Source: Fodinicurvata sediminis DSM 21159 (GTDB taxonomy: Bacteria > Pseudomonadota > Alphaproteobacteria > Kiloniellales > DSM-21159). From it: 64,000 bases of DNA. This document shows positions 18,184 through 26,668 of the stretch, piece by piece. Made by a program: the position numbers and the translations under genes. The DNA is taken from assembly GCF_000420625.1 (NCBI RefSeq), contig NZ_ATVH01000011.1, forward strand, positions 186,001-250,000, written 5' to 3'. Numbering within the stretch: position 1 is the first letter of the stretch; each line of letters begins with the position of its first letter. Below the pieces are notes generated by a model. That model searched no databases. It was not told where the DNA came from and was given only the letters and a program-made list of their open reading frames with translations.

Positions 18184-19715
18184 CTGACCCGTCTACGCCG
18201 ACAGAAAGTGCCGCTCCGCCTGCCGGCTTGGCTGTCTGGATCTGTTTTCTTGCCATGTGCCTGGGCATGTTCATGGCAATCCTCGATATCCAGATCGTGG
18301 TGACATCGCTTCCAGCAATTGCCCAGGCCCTCGATATCCCAGATAATCGGATGAGCTGGGTGCAGACAGCTTATCTCATTGCCGAGGTGATCGCCATCCC
18401 GTTGACCGGGTTGCTGACGCGCGCCTTGTCGCTCAGGGGGTTGTTCCTGATCGCGCTCTCGACTTTCACGCTCGCCTCGAGTGCCTGTGCGCTCGCAACG
18501 GGTTTCGAGAGCCTGGTGGCTGCACGCATCGTACAGGGCTTCGCAGGCGGTTGCCTGATTCCGCTGGTGTTCTCTTCTGTCTTCCTCATGTTTCCAAAAT
18601 CCAGCCAGGGAGCAGCGACCACGATTGCGGGCGCCATGGCGGTTCTGGCACCGACCCTTGGACCGACAATTGGCGGCTACATTACAGAGACTTACAGCTG
18701 GATGTGGCTGTTCCTCGTGAACGTTGGGCCCGGTGTGCTGGCGGTGGTGGTGGTCGCGTTCCTGGCACCGCGCGAGCGCGGCTGCTGGGGCGTGGTGTGG
18801 CGGATCGACTGGATTGCCGTTGGCTGCCTCGCCATCGGGCTGACGGCTCTTGAAATCACACTTAAGGAAGGGCCGCAACAGGGCTGGTTGACGGCTCCAG
18901 CACTACCACTTGCAGTCATCTTCCTGCTCGCGAGCCTCGGGTTCCTGGTACGATCGCTACGCTCTGGCGATCCCGTCGTTAATTTGCAACTTTTTGGAGA
19001 GCGGAACTTTGCCGTTGCGAGCGTAATAAGTTTCCTGTTCGGAATCGGGCTGTTCTCGGCCGTCTATCTGATGGCGATGTTCCTTGGCCTCGTACGGCAT
19101 CATGATCCCCTGGCGATCGGGCTGGTGATGATGGTGACAGGTATCTCACAGCTCATCACCGCCCCTGCAGTTGTCCAACTCGAACTGCGGGTGGATGCGC
19201 GGCTTTTAACAGCGGCTGGCCTCGCGATCTTCTCGGCGGGACTCGCCATGAGCGGTTGGCAAACACCCACAACCGATTATGAAGAGATGTTCTGGCCACA
19301 GGTCGTCCGTGGCATTGGCATCATGTTGTGCCTCATACCGCCGACACGATTGGCTCTGGGAAAACTTGATATGGCTCGAGTTCCCGATGGCAGTGCACTG
19401 TTCAATCTGATGCGCAATCTCGGTGGTGCCATCGGTATCGCGATGACGGATACAATTTTATGGCAGCGCACGCCACATCATGCCGATGCATTTGGACGCA
19501 AGCTAATGGCAGGTGACGTCGAGACAGCAAAATTCGTTGGCGTACCGCTCGATCTGCTTCCGCCGTCAGGAGGGGCACCATCCTCGCAAGATATTGCCAT
19601 GGCCCAGCCCCTCGTCGAAGCTGCCGCTCTCACGATGGCAACCAATGAAGCGTGGCTGGTGCTGGCTGGTGTAATGGCGGCGGGTCTTCTGGTGCTGTTT
19701 GCGGCACGCAACTGA
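18180..19715 (+). CDS. MFS transporter, DHA2 (EmrB/QacA) family
   Basis: This is a proton-driven drug/metabolite exporter of 511 residues with about 14 hydrophobic segments. Motif D1-like LDIQIVVTSLPAI lies in the first helix and GPTIGGYITETYSWMWLFLVNVGPG corresponds to motif C and the SWRWIFLIN signature of the EmrB group. ATG at 18180 overlaps the methyltransferase stop (ATGA), so it is translationally coupled and likely exports the methylated polyketide. A longer frame from 18126 only overlaps the upstream gene. The gene looks more GC-rich than its neighbours, which would fit acquisition by transfer. Confidence 0.93.
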   Translation: MTDPSTPTESAAPPAGLAVWICFLAMCLGMFMAILDIQIVVTSLPAIAQALDIPDNRMSWVQTAYLIAEVIAIPLTGLLTRALSLRGLFLIALSTFTLASSACALATGFESLVAARIVQGFAGGCLIPLVFSSVFLMFPKSSQGAATTIAGAMAVLAPTLGPTIGGYITETYSWMWLFLVNVGPGVLAVVVVAFLAPRERGCWGVVWRIDWIAVGCLAIGLTALEITLKEGPQQGWLTAPALPLAVIFLLASLGFLVRSLRSGDPVVNLQLFGERNFAVASVISFLFGIGLFSAVYLMAMFLGLVRHHDPLAIGLVMMVTGISQLITAPAVVQLELRVDARLLTAAGLAIFSAGLAMSGWQTPTTDYEEMFWPQVVRGIGIMLCLIPPTRLALGKLDMARVPDGSALFNLMRNLGGAIGIAMTDTILWQRTPHHADAFGRKLMAGDVETAKFVGVPLDLLPPSGGAPSSQDIAMAQPLVEAAALTMATNEAWLVLAGVMAAGLLVLFAARN

Positions 19716-19845
19716 CATGGTCAGTCATACGCAAGTGACAATCATTTCCTGCAGACCACGTGCCAGACAGTACAACCTGGTCTCGCCACCAGAAAGTGTT
19801 GGAGCCCAGTCTCTCCATTCAAAATTCATTCCTTGAAACGAGATA

Positions 19846-20925
19846 TCAGGAAAGAATTTCCTCAGCCTGATTCCATAAAGCGTCAGCTATATCCGCTGCT
19901 GGACATGCCTGTGCCAGGCGCGCTGATTGCCCGGCCCAGCTCTGCATTCGAGAAGGATCATTGCTTTTTGCCGCTTGGCTGCGCATGGCCTGGGTAAGGC
20001 TGCGCTGGACTGGATAGGGCGCAGGTTCCGGAGCATCTGGAGCGTGGGCTGCGCGCAGGTAGTCGTTGACCAGGCTGCGCCCTGCCCGACCGGAGAAAGC
20101 CCTTGTCAGCCGGGTGTCCTCGGGGTTGGCCTGGCCGATCCCCTCGCTCCAGCCAGAAGGCAATGCCGCTTCCGGAGTTCGCAGAAAACTCGTACCGATC
20201 TGGACGGCGGAAGCTCCAAGCAGTAGGGCCGCGGCAACACCGCGTGCGTCCGCTATGCCGCCAGTGGCAATGACAGGTACTTCCACGGCATCGACCACGG
20301 CTGGTAGCAGAGAGAACAGTCCGATCATGGCCGTCTCGGCAGAATCCGCCTGGAATGCACCACGGTGTCCGCCTGCCTCCATGCCCTGAGCAACAAGCGC
20401 ATCCGCGCCGGCTTCTTCCGCCGCTTTTGCCTCGGCAACAGTGGTCACGGTTGCAAACCAGCGAATGCCCCTCTCCTTCATTCGACGCACAAACTCCGGT
20501 GGATAAAGCCCCATGATGGAGGAGATGACTGTGGGGCCGGCTTCCAGCATGGCCTCGCATTGTTCTGAAAAGTCCGGTGCAGCGATCTCGATTGCCTCAG
20601 GTTCTACGTCCGGCCCCCACTCGGACAGAAAACGACAGATTGCTGCTTCATGAACACTGTTCCTCACCGGTGGGGGATCGGGTATCCAGAGATTCATCTG
20701 AAAACCACCATTGCTGCGTGAGCGGAAATTGGCGGCCCACTTCTGTATGGCGTCGGGTTGCATCAGTAGGGCGCCGCAGGCCCCCAACCCTCCGGCATCG
20801 GCAACGGCTGCCGAGAGTTGGGGTGGACAGGCTCCGGCCATCGGTGCCAGCAGGATTGGTTTACGCAGTCCCAGGCTGCTGCAGAATCTTTCTGCGCGCG
20901 CTATGTCGGTGTCCCTTTTGGCCAT
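19846..20925 (-). CDS. Nitronate monooxygenase (2-nitropropane dioxygenase family)
   Basis: This is an FMN-dependent TIM-barrel oxidase of 359 residues that detoxifies alkyl nitronates such as propionate-3-nitronate. Family features: KPILLAPMAG near the N-terminus, AQGMEAGGHRG with the candidate catalytic His around residue 193, the VPVIATGGIAD phosphate-binding strand and GASAVQIGTSFLRTPE. These match class I enzymes. It is transcribed toward the MFS gene and separated from it by 130 bp with no clear terminator. Enoyl-ACP reductase FabK is a related alternative but less likely from the HRG motif. Confidence 0.9.
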   Translation of the reverse strand: MAKRDTDIARAERFCSSLGLRKPILLAPMAGACPPQLSAAVADAGGLGACGALLMQPDAIQKWAANFRSRSNGGFQMNLWIPDPPPVRNSVHEAAICRFLSEWGPDVEPEAIEIAAPDFSEQCEAMLEAGPTVISSIMGLYPPEFVRRMKERGIRWFATVTTVAEAKAAEEAGADALVAQGMEAGGHRGAFQADSAETAMIGLFSLLPAVVDAVEVPVIATGGIADARGVAAALLLGASAVQIGTSFLRTPEAALPSGWSEGIGQANPEDTRLTRAFSGRAGRSLVNDYLRAAHAPDAPEPAPYPVQRSLTQAMRSQAAKSNDPSRMQSWAGQSARLAQACPAADIADALWNQAEEILS

Positions 20926-21058
20926 GACGCCGCTTCCCCTTGAAAGAAATATCTTTCCTGAATGCTATCCCGATTCGTGGATAAATCATTGATTGAATTT
21001 GCAGTGAAGGCTGGCTTCACTATCCAGCAATCGGGTTTTGGAAAAGGAAATGTGGCAG

Positions 21059-22375
21059 ATGCTGGAAAGACGCCCTTGGGTTCCTGAAGATTGTGAAGAC
21101 TACATACAGGTCCTTGCAAAGGATTTTGGGGAAAGAACGAGCGATTCTCTTGAGGCGGAGCTGCATGCGCTGGTGCGCCAGAATCGAATCATACATGAAG
21201 CGGAATGCATAAACCTCAATCCAGCCACCAATGCCATGAATCCGAGGGCCGAGGCGTTGCTGTCGCAAGGACTGGGAGCCCGCCCCTCCCTTGGGTACCC
21301 GGGTGACAAGTACGAGATGGGACTTGAGGCCGTCGAGAAGATCGAGGTCATGGCCGCGGAATTGGCAAGTCAGATTTTCGAAGCCCGCTATGCCGAGATT
21401 CGCGTGCCTTCAGGGGCGATGGCCAATCTCTATGCCTTCATGGCCATGGCTCAGCCGGGTGACACTATCATTGCATCTCCAGAGATGCTGGGCGGGCATG
21501 TCACACATCACAAGGACGGATCGGCTGGACTTTATGGCGTCGTGACGCATCCCGCCCCGGTGGACGCCCGGAACTACACTGTGGATCTTGATGGACTGAG
21601 AGGCCTGGCCCGGCAGGTCAATCCGAAGGTCATTACGATTGGAAGCAGCCTGAACCTTTTTCCCCACCCAATCTCTGAAATCCGTGCAATTGCTGATGAA
21701 GTGGATGCATGGGTCCTGTTTGATGCGGCACATATGTCCGGCATGATTGCGGGACGCGCCTGGCAACAGCCACTGCAGGAGGGAGCTCATGTCATGACAA
21801 TGAGCACCTACAAATCCTTGGCTGGTCCCCCGGCCGGGATGGTCCTGACGAACGAAAGTGAATTGGCAAGAAAACTCGATTCCATAGCCTTCCCCGGACT
21901 TACAGCAAATTTCGATGCAGCCAAGTCAGCAGCGTTGGCCATGACACTCCTGGACTGGAGAGATCACGGCCGCGCCTATGCTGCAACCATGGTTAGGGTA
22001 GCAGAAGCCTTGGCCCGCGCTCTGGCAGAGCGCAACCTGCCTGTCTTCGGGTTGGAGAAAGGTATCACGAGATCACAGCAGTTTGCGCTTGAAGCAGCCA
22101 GTCTGGGAGGCGGCCAGACGGCTGCAAGACAGTTGAGGAAAGGCAATATTCTGACCTGCGGTATCGGGTTGCCCATAGAAGCCCTGCCCGGAGACATGAA
22201 TGGACTTCGCCTTGGTAGTCCCGAGATTGTACGCTGGGGAATGAAGGAACGGGATATGCCGCAGTTGGCTGATTTCATCGCCGATATCCTGGCACAACGG
22301 CGTCCGGTCAAGACCGTCGCCAAGGATGTTTCCGAATTCCGCAGGCCCTTCAACAAGATCCACTTTGCACGTTGA
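21059..22375 (+). CDS. Divergent serine hydroxymethyltransferase-like PLP enzyme
   Basis: This is a fold-type I PLP enzyme of about 438 residues in the GlyA family. LNPATNAMNP...GYPGDKYEMG corresponds to the SHMT N-terminal EN(Y)xS...YAEGYPGxRYYGG region. DAAHMSGMIAG (Asp222, His225) is the cofactor-ring motif and MSTYKSLAGPPAGM carries the PLP lysine (Lys252), replacing the classical TTTTHKTLRGPRGG. These changes suggest a paralogue acting on another hydroxy-amino acid. ATG at 21059 has AAGGAA nine bases upstream; ATG 21050 and TTG 21038 are alternatives. It converges on alkB. Confidence 0.82.
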   Translation: MLERRPWVPEDCEDYIQVLAKDFGERTSDSLEAELHALVRQNRIIHEAECINLNPATNAMNPRAEALLSQGLGARPSLGYPGDKYEMGLEAVEKIEVMAAELASQIFEARYAEIRVPSGAMANLYAFMAMAQPGDTIIASPEMLGGHVTHHKDGSAGLYGVVTHPAPVDARNYTVDLDGLRGLARQVNPKVITIGSSLNLFPHPISEIRAIADEVDAWVLFDAAHMSGMIAGRAWQQPLQEGAHVMTMSTYKSLAGPPAGMVLTNESELARKLDSIAFPGLTANFDAAKSAALAMTLLDWRDHGRAYAATMVRVAEALARALAERNLPVFGLEKGITRSQQFALEAASLGGGQTAARQLRKGNILTCGIGLPIEALPGDMNGLRLGSPEIVRWGMKERDMPQLADFIADILAQRRPVKTVAKDVSEFRRPFNKIHFAR

Positions 22376-22386
22376 TCCGGTCAGCT

Positions 22387-23061
22387 CTAGCTGGCTTTTC
22401 GAAATGTCAGGTTGATGCGGCATGCCCCCAAGAGGGAATGCCGACCCTCCTCCAAAGGCTGTATGCCATGATGGTTCAGGCGAGAGGTCCCACCCCAGAC
22501 CAGAACATCGCCATGTTCCAGCGGAATGCGTGTCTGTTTCTCGCTGCGTTTTGCACCGCCAAACAGGAATATGGCCGGAAGGCCCAGGGAAACCGACACG
22601 ATGGGTGCGGAGAAATCTCTTTCATCCCGGTCCTGATGAAGTCCCAGGCGAGCACCTGGCTGGTAACGGTTGATCAGACAGGAATCAGGATGGAAGCCTT
22701 CGAAGCCTGCCTTTCTGGCCGCCGCCGTCGCCAATTCCTGAAAGCCTGTTGGCATAGCGGGCCACGGGCTTTCACTCTGGGGGTCCTTAGCGGAGTAACG
22801 ATATCCTTTCCTGTCTGTGACCCATCCGAAATGTCCGCAATTGCTCATTTCCACAGACATTTGCCGACCGCCAGGCGTGCTCATTCTTCGAAACGGCGCC
22901 TGCTCCGTGATTTGTTCTATGAGGGCTATAATCTGGTGGTCCTGGTTGCCCACGAAATTGCGCAACAAAGTAGAATCCTGGGCAAAGTTGTATATTTCGT
23001 CCACCGCTCTTTCTTGCTCGAAAAGACCGGGCAGAGTTGCTGATTGATTTTCCGAAGTCAT
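22387..23061 (-). CDS. alkB: AlkB-family DNA oxidative demethylase
   Basis: This is an Fe(II)/2-oxoglutarate dioxygenase that removes alkyl lesions such as 1-methyladenine and 3-methylcytosine. The 224-residue protein has the iron ligands His142 and Asp144 (LHQDRDE), the distal His198 (NHHGIQP), and the 2-oxoglutarate-binding segment CRINLTFR at the C-terminus, all in E. coli AlkB spacing. NRYQPGARLGLH precedes the iron site. ATG at 23061 is preceded by GCGGAAAG; a TTG four codons earlier is less likely. No ada gene is nearby. Confidence 0.94.
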   Translation of the reverse strand: MTSENQSATLPGLFEQERAVDEIYNFAQDSTLLRNFVGNQDHQIIALIEQITEQAPFRRMSTPGGRQMSVEMSNCGHFGWVTDRKGYRYSAKDPQSESPWPAMPTGFQELATAAARKAGFEGFHPDSCLINRYQPGARLGLHQDRDERDFSAPIVSVSLGLPAIFLFGGAKRSEKQTRIPLEHGDVLVWGGTSRLNHHGIQPLEEGRHSLLGACRINLTFRKAS

Positions 23062-23174
23062 GGCTTTCCGCAATCACACTCACAGACAGTTCTGGTTGCC
23101 CATAGTAGCGACAATCAGGTGCTTTTCGAATAGGCAGTACATTGAAGCTGGTTTGAGCGGTTTGCCATGCTGGC

Positions 23175-24350
23175 TCAGCCAACCAGGGCTGCTTCTCCCT
23201 GGACAGGCCCGAAGCTCTGTTGGATTATGTCAGCGATACGAACCGCAGCCTTTCCATCACCATAAGGGTTGGCCGCCTTCGCCATGCTTCGGTAGTAGTC
23301 CGGTTGCTGCAGAAGCTTGTTGACTTCAGCCAGGATGGTCTCAGGTCGCGTGCCTACAAGTTTGACCGTTCCGGCCTCAACCGCTTCCTGCCTTTCCGTC
23401 GTCTCACGCAAGACCAGGACAGGCTTAGCAAAGGCCGGTGCCTCTTCCTGAACACCACCACTGTCGGTCAACACAATTGAAGCACGGCTCAGGGTGTAAA
23501 CGAAATCCGTGTAAGGCAATGGTGAACAAAGCTTGATGCTAGGCCAGATCTCAAGTTCTTCGCTAAGATCTGCCCTTACCCGCGGGTTAGGGTGCCAGGG
23601 AAAGAGGATCGGAATTTTGGGGTGGTGCACAGCAATCCGATTCAAGGCCTGCGCCAGATTGCGAAAACCCTGCCCCATGTTCTCGCGGCGATGGCCGGTT
23701 ACCAGAATGAAGGGGTGATCCGGGTGCTGACCAAGTCGTGCTTGCAGATCGCGGGCCAGGTCAAGCTTGACGGCCGGTGATCTACGCCAGTGCTGTTCCA
23801 GCTGTAGCAGGGAATCGATAACCGGATTTCCGGTAACGTGAATCCTTTGAGCGTTGACACCTTCCTCAATCAGTGCCCGTCGATTCTGAGCCGTAGGGGC
23901 AAAATGCAAGTCCGTAACCCTGGAGATAATCTGCCGATTCCCCTCCTCCGGGAAAGGCGCGGCAAGGTTCCCCGTTCGAAGCCCGGCCTCTACATGGGAA
24001 ACAGGAATTCGATTGTAGAAGGCGGCCAGCGCCCCGGCGAGGCTGGAGGTGGTATCGCCCTGAACAACCACATGATCAGGTCTGTCTTCGTTCAACACTA
24101 CGTCCAATGCCTTGATCGCTCTTGCAAGTGAGCGTGCGGGGCTTTGATCTTTCCGCATGATGTCCAGATCGTAGTCTGGACGAATGTCAAAGAGTTCCAA
24201 AACAGGGGCCAGCATTTCACGGTGCTGGCCTGTGCTGCAGACACGTACCGTAATGTCTGCCAGGTTCTGTTCTTTCAGGGCTCTGATGACGGGGGCCAAT
24301 TTGATGGCTTCCGGTCTGGTTCCCAGCACGAAAAGAACGGCTTTCTTCAT
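23175..24350 (-). CDS. wecB: UDP-N-acetylglucosamine 2-epimerase (non-hydrolysing)
   Basis: This interconverts UDP-GlcNAc and UDP-ManNAc for surface polysaccharide synthesis. The 391-residue protein has the characteristic FVLGTRPEAIKLAPV start, VCSTGQHREML, VVQGDTTSSLAGALAAFY, HVEAGLRTGN, EEGNRQIISRVTDLHFAPT and the C-terminal LTDSGGVQEEAP motif. ATG at 24350 is the family start; the upstream extension to a TTG has no homology. It is divergent from the ELM1-family gene across an AT-rich 167-bp gap, and supplies a sugar nucleotide that the adjacent glycosyltransfer genes could use. Confidence 0.96.
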   Translation of the reverse strand: MKKAVLFVLGTRPEAIKLAPVIRALKEQNLADITVRVCSTGQHREMLAPVLELFDIRPDYDLDIMRKDQSPARSLARAIKALDVVLNEDRPDHVVVQGDTTSSLAGALAAFYNRIPVSHVEAGLRTGNLAAPFPEEGNRQIISRVTDLHFAPTAQNRRALIEEGVNAQRIHVTGNPVIDSLLQLEQHWRRSPAVKLDLARDLQARLGQHPDHPFILVTGHRRENMGQGFRNLAQALNRIAVHHPKIPILFPWHPNPRVRADLSEELEIWPSIKLCSPLPYTDFVYTLSRASIVLTDSGGVQEEAPAFAKPVLVLRETTERQEAVEAGTVKLVGTRPETILAEVNKLLQQPDYYRSMAKAANPYGDGKAAVRIADIIQQSFGPVQGEAALVG

Positions 24351-24517
24351 ATGCCCCCGGCTTTTATGTTCTTTTGCGAACAGTGAACAGGTTCGAGCTT
24401 CGGCGTGTAACGTTTCGTTCAATACAAACTATAGTTTTGATCATATTTTTATCAAATGAAATATAAAATGCTTCTTATAACCAGAATCAGCGCGGTCGAA
24501 ACGGCAGGGGACTTTTC
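24351..24517. promoter_or_regulatory. AT-rich divergent intergenic region wecB / ELM1
   Basis: This 167-bp gap between divergent genes is strongly AT-rich from about 24418 to 24482, unlike the GC-rich surroundings. It contains an inverted repeat TTTGAT (24436-24441) / ATCAAA (24451-24456) with nine bases between, which could be an operator or simply a bent promoter element. Promoters for both genes presumably lie here. No -35/-10 pair is certain. Confidence 0.45.
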
Positions 24518-25618
24518 ATGAACACTTCTGCCAGCAGCAATGCAGAGAGGGCTGCGCCACGTGTCTGGCTGGTTATAGGTGACAAGCTCGGCGATAACGC
24601 GCAGGTCGAAATTCTGGCGAGAGCATTGGGTTGGCCTGTTGAAAGACGAAACCTTCGGTTTCGTTCACAGTATATATACGGCAAACCCCGTTTCCGCCCT
24701 TCCCTGTATCATCTGGACAGGCAGGCATCAGACAAACTTGAGCCTCCCTGGCCTGATCTGGTGCTGACCATTGGCCGGCGTCCATCAATGGCAGCGCTCT
24801 GGATCAAGCGACAGTCGGGCGGACGAACAAAGGTCGTCATTGTGGGACGTCCCAAGAAATATTTTGACGAATTCGATCTGGTGGTGGGTACACCCCAATA
24901 CAGACTGCCGGACCGATCGAATGTCCTGACTCTGGACCTGCCACTCATGCGTGCTGACATGGAACGCCTCGAGCAGGGCAAGCAGGGCTGGAGTGGTGTG
25001 ATGGATGCACTTCCACGCCCCCTCACAGCTGTATTGGTTGGCGGACAGACGCGCCCATTCCGGTTTGATGGAGAGGCCACTGAAGAGTTCTTGCAGAAAC
25101 TTTCCCAGACGCCAGACCTGTCGAACGGTACGATTTACATTACGACGAGTCGCCGAACACCGCGTGTAGTCGGTGACACTCTGGCGCACAGACTTCCTTC
25201 GAATGCAAGACTGTATCGATGGGAGGACGGCCGGGGTGACAATCCCTATTTTGGTCTACTGGCCTGTGCCGACAGGTTCGTGGTGACCGGCGACAGTATT
25301 TCCATGATGGTTGAGGTTGCCCGGCTTGGACGCCCGCTTGCCATCTATCCCCTGCCCTACCGCCGCAGCCCAATTGTCTCACTTTACGAGAGAATGACGG
25401 ACCTCCTGCATGGACGTGAAGCATGGCGCTGGCTGGGGGAATTCCTAAGTGACCGAGGGCTGATCGGTTATCCACGCCGCTTGCCTGACCTACATGATCG
25501 CCTGGTACGCCAGGGACGCGCGGTGATGCTGGGCACGTCCTTCGTCGAGCCTCCCTCTTTCGTTGACCAGGATCTTGACCGGGCTGCCGCAGCCATAAAG
25601 AAGCTGTTCAGCCGCTAA
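24518..25618 (+). CDS. ELM1-family (COG3660) protein, copy 1
   Basis: This is a 366-residue member of the mitochondrial-fission-ELM1 family. In bacteria the function is not established, but the fold is thought to be GT-B-like, related to MurG-type glycosyltransferases. Motifs seen: WLVIGDKLGDNAQVEILARALGW, PPWPDLVLTIGRR, IVGRPKKYFDEFD, TPQYRLP, AVLVGGQTRPF, RWEDGRGDNPYFGLL and VTGDSISMMVEVA. The last resembles the nucleotide-sugar-binding end of GT-B enzymes. No signal or membrane segment is seen, so it is cytoplasmic. CAGGGGA precedes the ATG. It is followed by a GT8-like gene, an arrangement repeated at 56194-58296. Confidence 0.85.
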   Translation: MNTSASSNAERAAPRVWLVIGDKLGDNAQVEILARALGWPVERRNLRFRSQYIYGKPRFRPSLYHLDRQASDKLEPPWPDLVLTIGRRPSMAALWIKRQSGGRTKVVIVGRPKKYFDEFDLVVGTPQYRLPDRSNVLTLDLPLMRADMERLEQGKQGWSGVMDALPRPLTAVLVGGQTRPFRFDGEATEEFLQKLSQTPDLSNGTIYITTSRRTPRVVGDTLAHRLPSNARLYRWEDGRGDNPYFGLLACADRFVVTGDSISMMVEVARLGRPLAIYPLPYRRSPIVSLYERMTDLLHGREAWRWLGEFLSDRGLIGYPRRLPDLHDRLVRQGRAVMLGTSFVEPPSFVDQDLDRAAAAIKKLFSR

Positions 25619-25628
25619 CTCCCTTCGA

Positions 25629-25657
25629 CCGGAGCCTTGTTCCGGGGGTTTTCTTTG
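25629..25657 (+). terminator. Weak hairpin between ELM1 copy 1 and GT8-like copy 1
   Basis: CCGGA (25629-25633) and TCCGG (25641-25645) form a short stem followed by a GGGG run and TTTTCTTT. The stem is only five base pairs, so it may attenuate and not end transcription into the next gene. Confidence 0.4.
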
Positions 25658-25713
25658 CGGACGGCACACGCATTTGCTATCCAGTTTCCAACAAGGAAGA
25701 AGGGACATCGCAC

Positions 25714-26637
25714 ATGTCGTCAAAGGCCTGTGTTTTCATTCATACCAACCCCAAGCAGATGGTCGGAGCGTTGGTTTCGCAGTATTCTCTCAAGCGGAAT
25801 TCGCGAAATCCGGAGGCATTCGATGTCAGGATTATCTCGACAGAGGACTTTCCTTTTCTGACACAGAAGGAAGGGCAGCCTTTTTTGAGGAATGGTGGGT
25901 CGCGCGTCTGGCGAATGGATGACCTGCAATCCTTCACACCCCTCCGTTTCACTCCACCGGAACTTATGAACTATGAAGGCCGAGCCGTTGTCATCGACCC
26001 CGATATATTTGCCGTGGGTGATATCAACGAACTCCTGCAAAGGGACATGCAGGGCAAGGCGATATTCTGCAGGACAAGATCCGGGAAACGCTCTGGCGCT
26101 CAGGAATGCATGGCCACCAGTGTCATGCTGATGGAGTGCGCAAAATTGACCCATTGGAAAGCGGAGGATCAGTTCCAGAAGCTGTTCGACTATGAGCTGG
26201 ACTATGCCGACTGGATTTGCCTTCACAAGGAGGACCGCTCGACCATAGGTTTGCTTGAAAACTGCTGGAACGATCTGGACCACCTTGATGACAATACGAA
26301 GCTTCTCCACAACACGAAGCGCCAGACACAGCCTTGGAAAACAGGGCTTCCTGTCGACTTTGTCTCGGCCAACCGCCGCTTCCAGCTTCTCAAGCCAAAA
26401 AGCTGGGTCCAGTCCATTCGCACACAGGTGCTGGGTCTATCTCCTTACCACGGACAGTATCGCCGGCACCCGGACCCCAAGCAGGAAGCTTTCTTCTTCA
26501 CCCTCCTGGCTGAATGCCTGGACAAAGGCATCGTGACCCATGAACGCCTCGAAGAGGAAATGAGCCGCAATCATATAAGGCACGATGCCCGGGACATGAT
26601 CACCAGACATAAACCCGCGGTATCCACGGCTTCTTGA
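25714..26637 (+). CDS. GT8-like putative glycosyltransferase, copy 1
   Basis: This 307-residue cytoplasmic protein is not one I recognise by name. Features suggest a GT-A glycosyltransferase related to family 8: a DPD motif at 95-97 at the end of a hydrophobic strand (RAVVIDPDIFAVGD), and LLHNTKRQTQPWKTG at 197-211 resembling the HxxGxxKPW motif of glycogenin-like enzymes. SFTPLRFTPPELMNYEGR precedes the DxD. The paralogue at 56194 is identical at 79 of 108 positions over its residues 3-110 in a hand alignment. It begins 95 bp after the ELM1 gene, with AAGGAAGAAGGGA upstream of the ATG. Confidence 0.72.
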   Translation: MSSKACVFIHTNPKQMVGALVSQYSLKRNSRNPEAFDVRIISTEDFPFLTQKEGQPFLRNGGSRVWRMDDLQSFTPLRFTPPELMNYEGRAVVIDPDIFAVGDINELLQRDMQGKAIFCRTRSGKRSGAQECMATSVMLMECAKLTHWKAEDQFQKLFDYELDYADWICLHKEDRSTIGLLENCWNDLDHLDDNTKLLHNTKRQTQPWKTGLPVDFVSANRRFQLLKPKSWVQSIRTQVLGLSPYHGQYRRHPDPKQEAFFFTLLAECLDKGIVTHERLEEEMSRNHIRHDARDMITRHKPAVSTAS

Positions 26638-26668
26638 TGCCGCTTCACGACAGATACGGAACATATCA

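Noticed and set aside
16361-19845. Integrated element with attL/attR at tRNA-Ser
   Set aside because: No repeat of the tRNA 3' end occurs downstream and no integrase is present.
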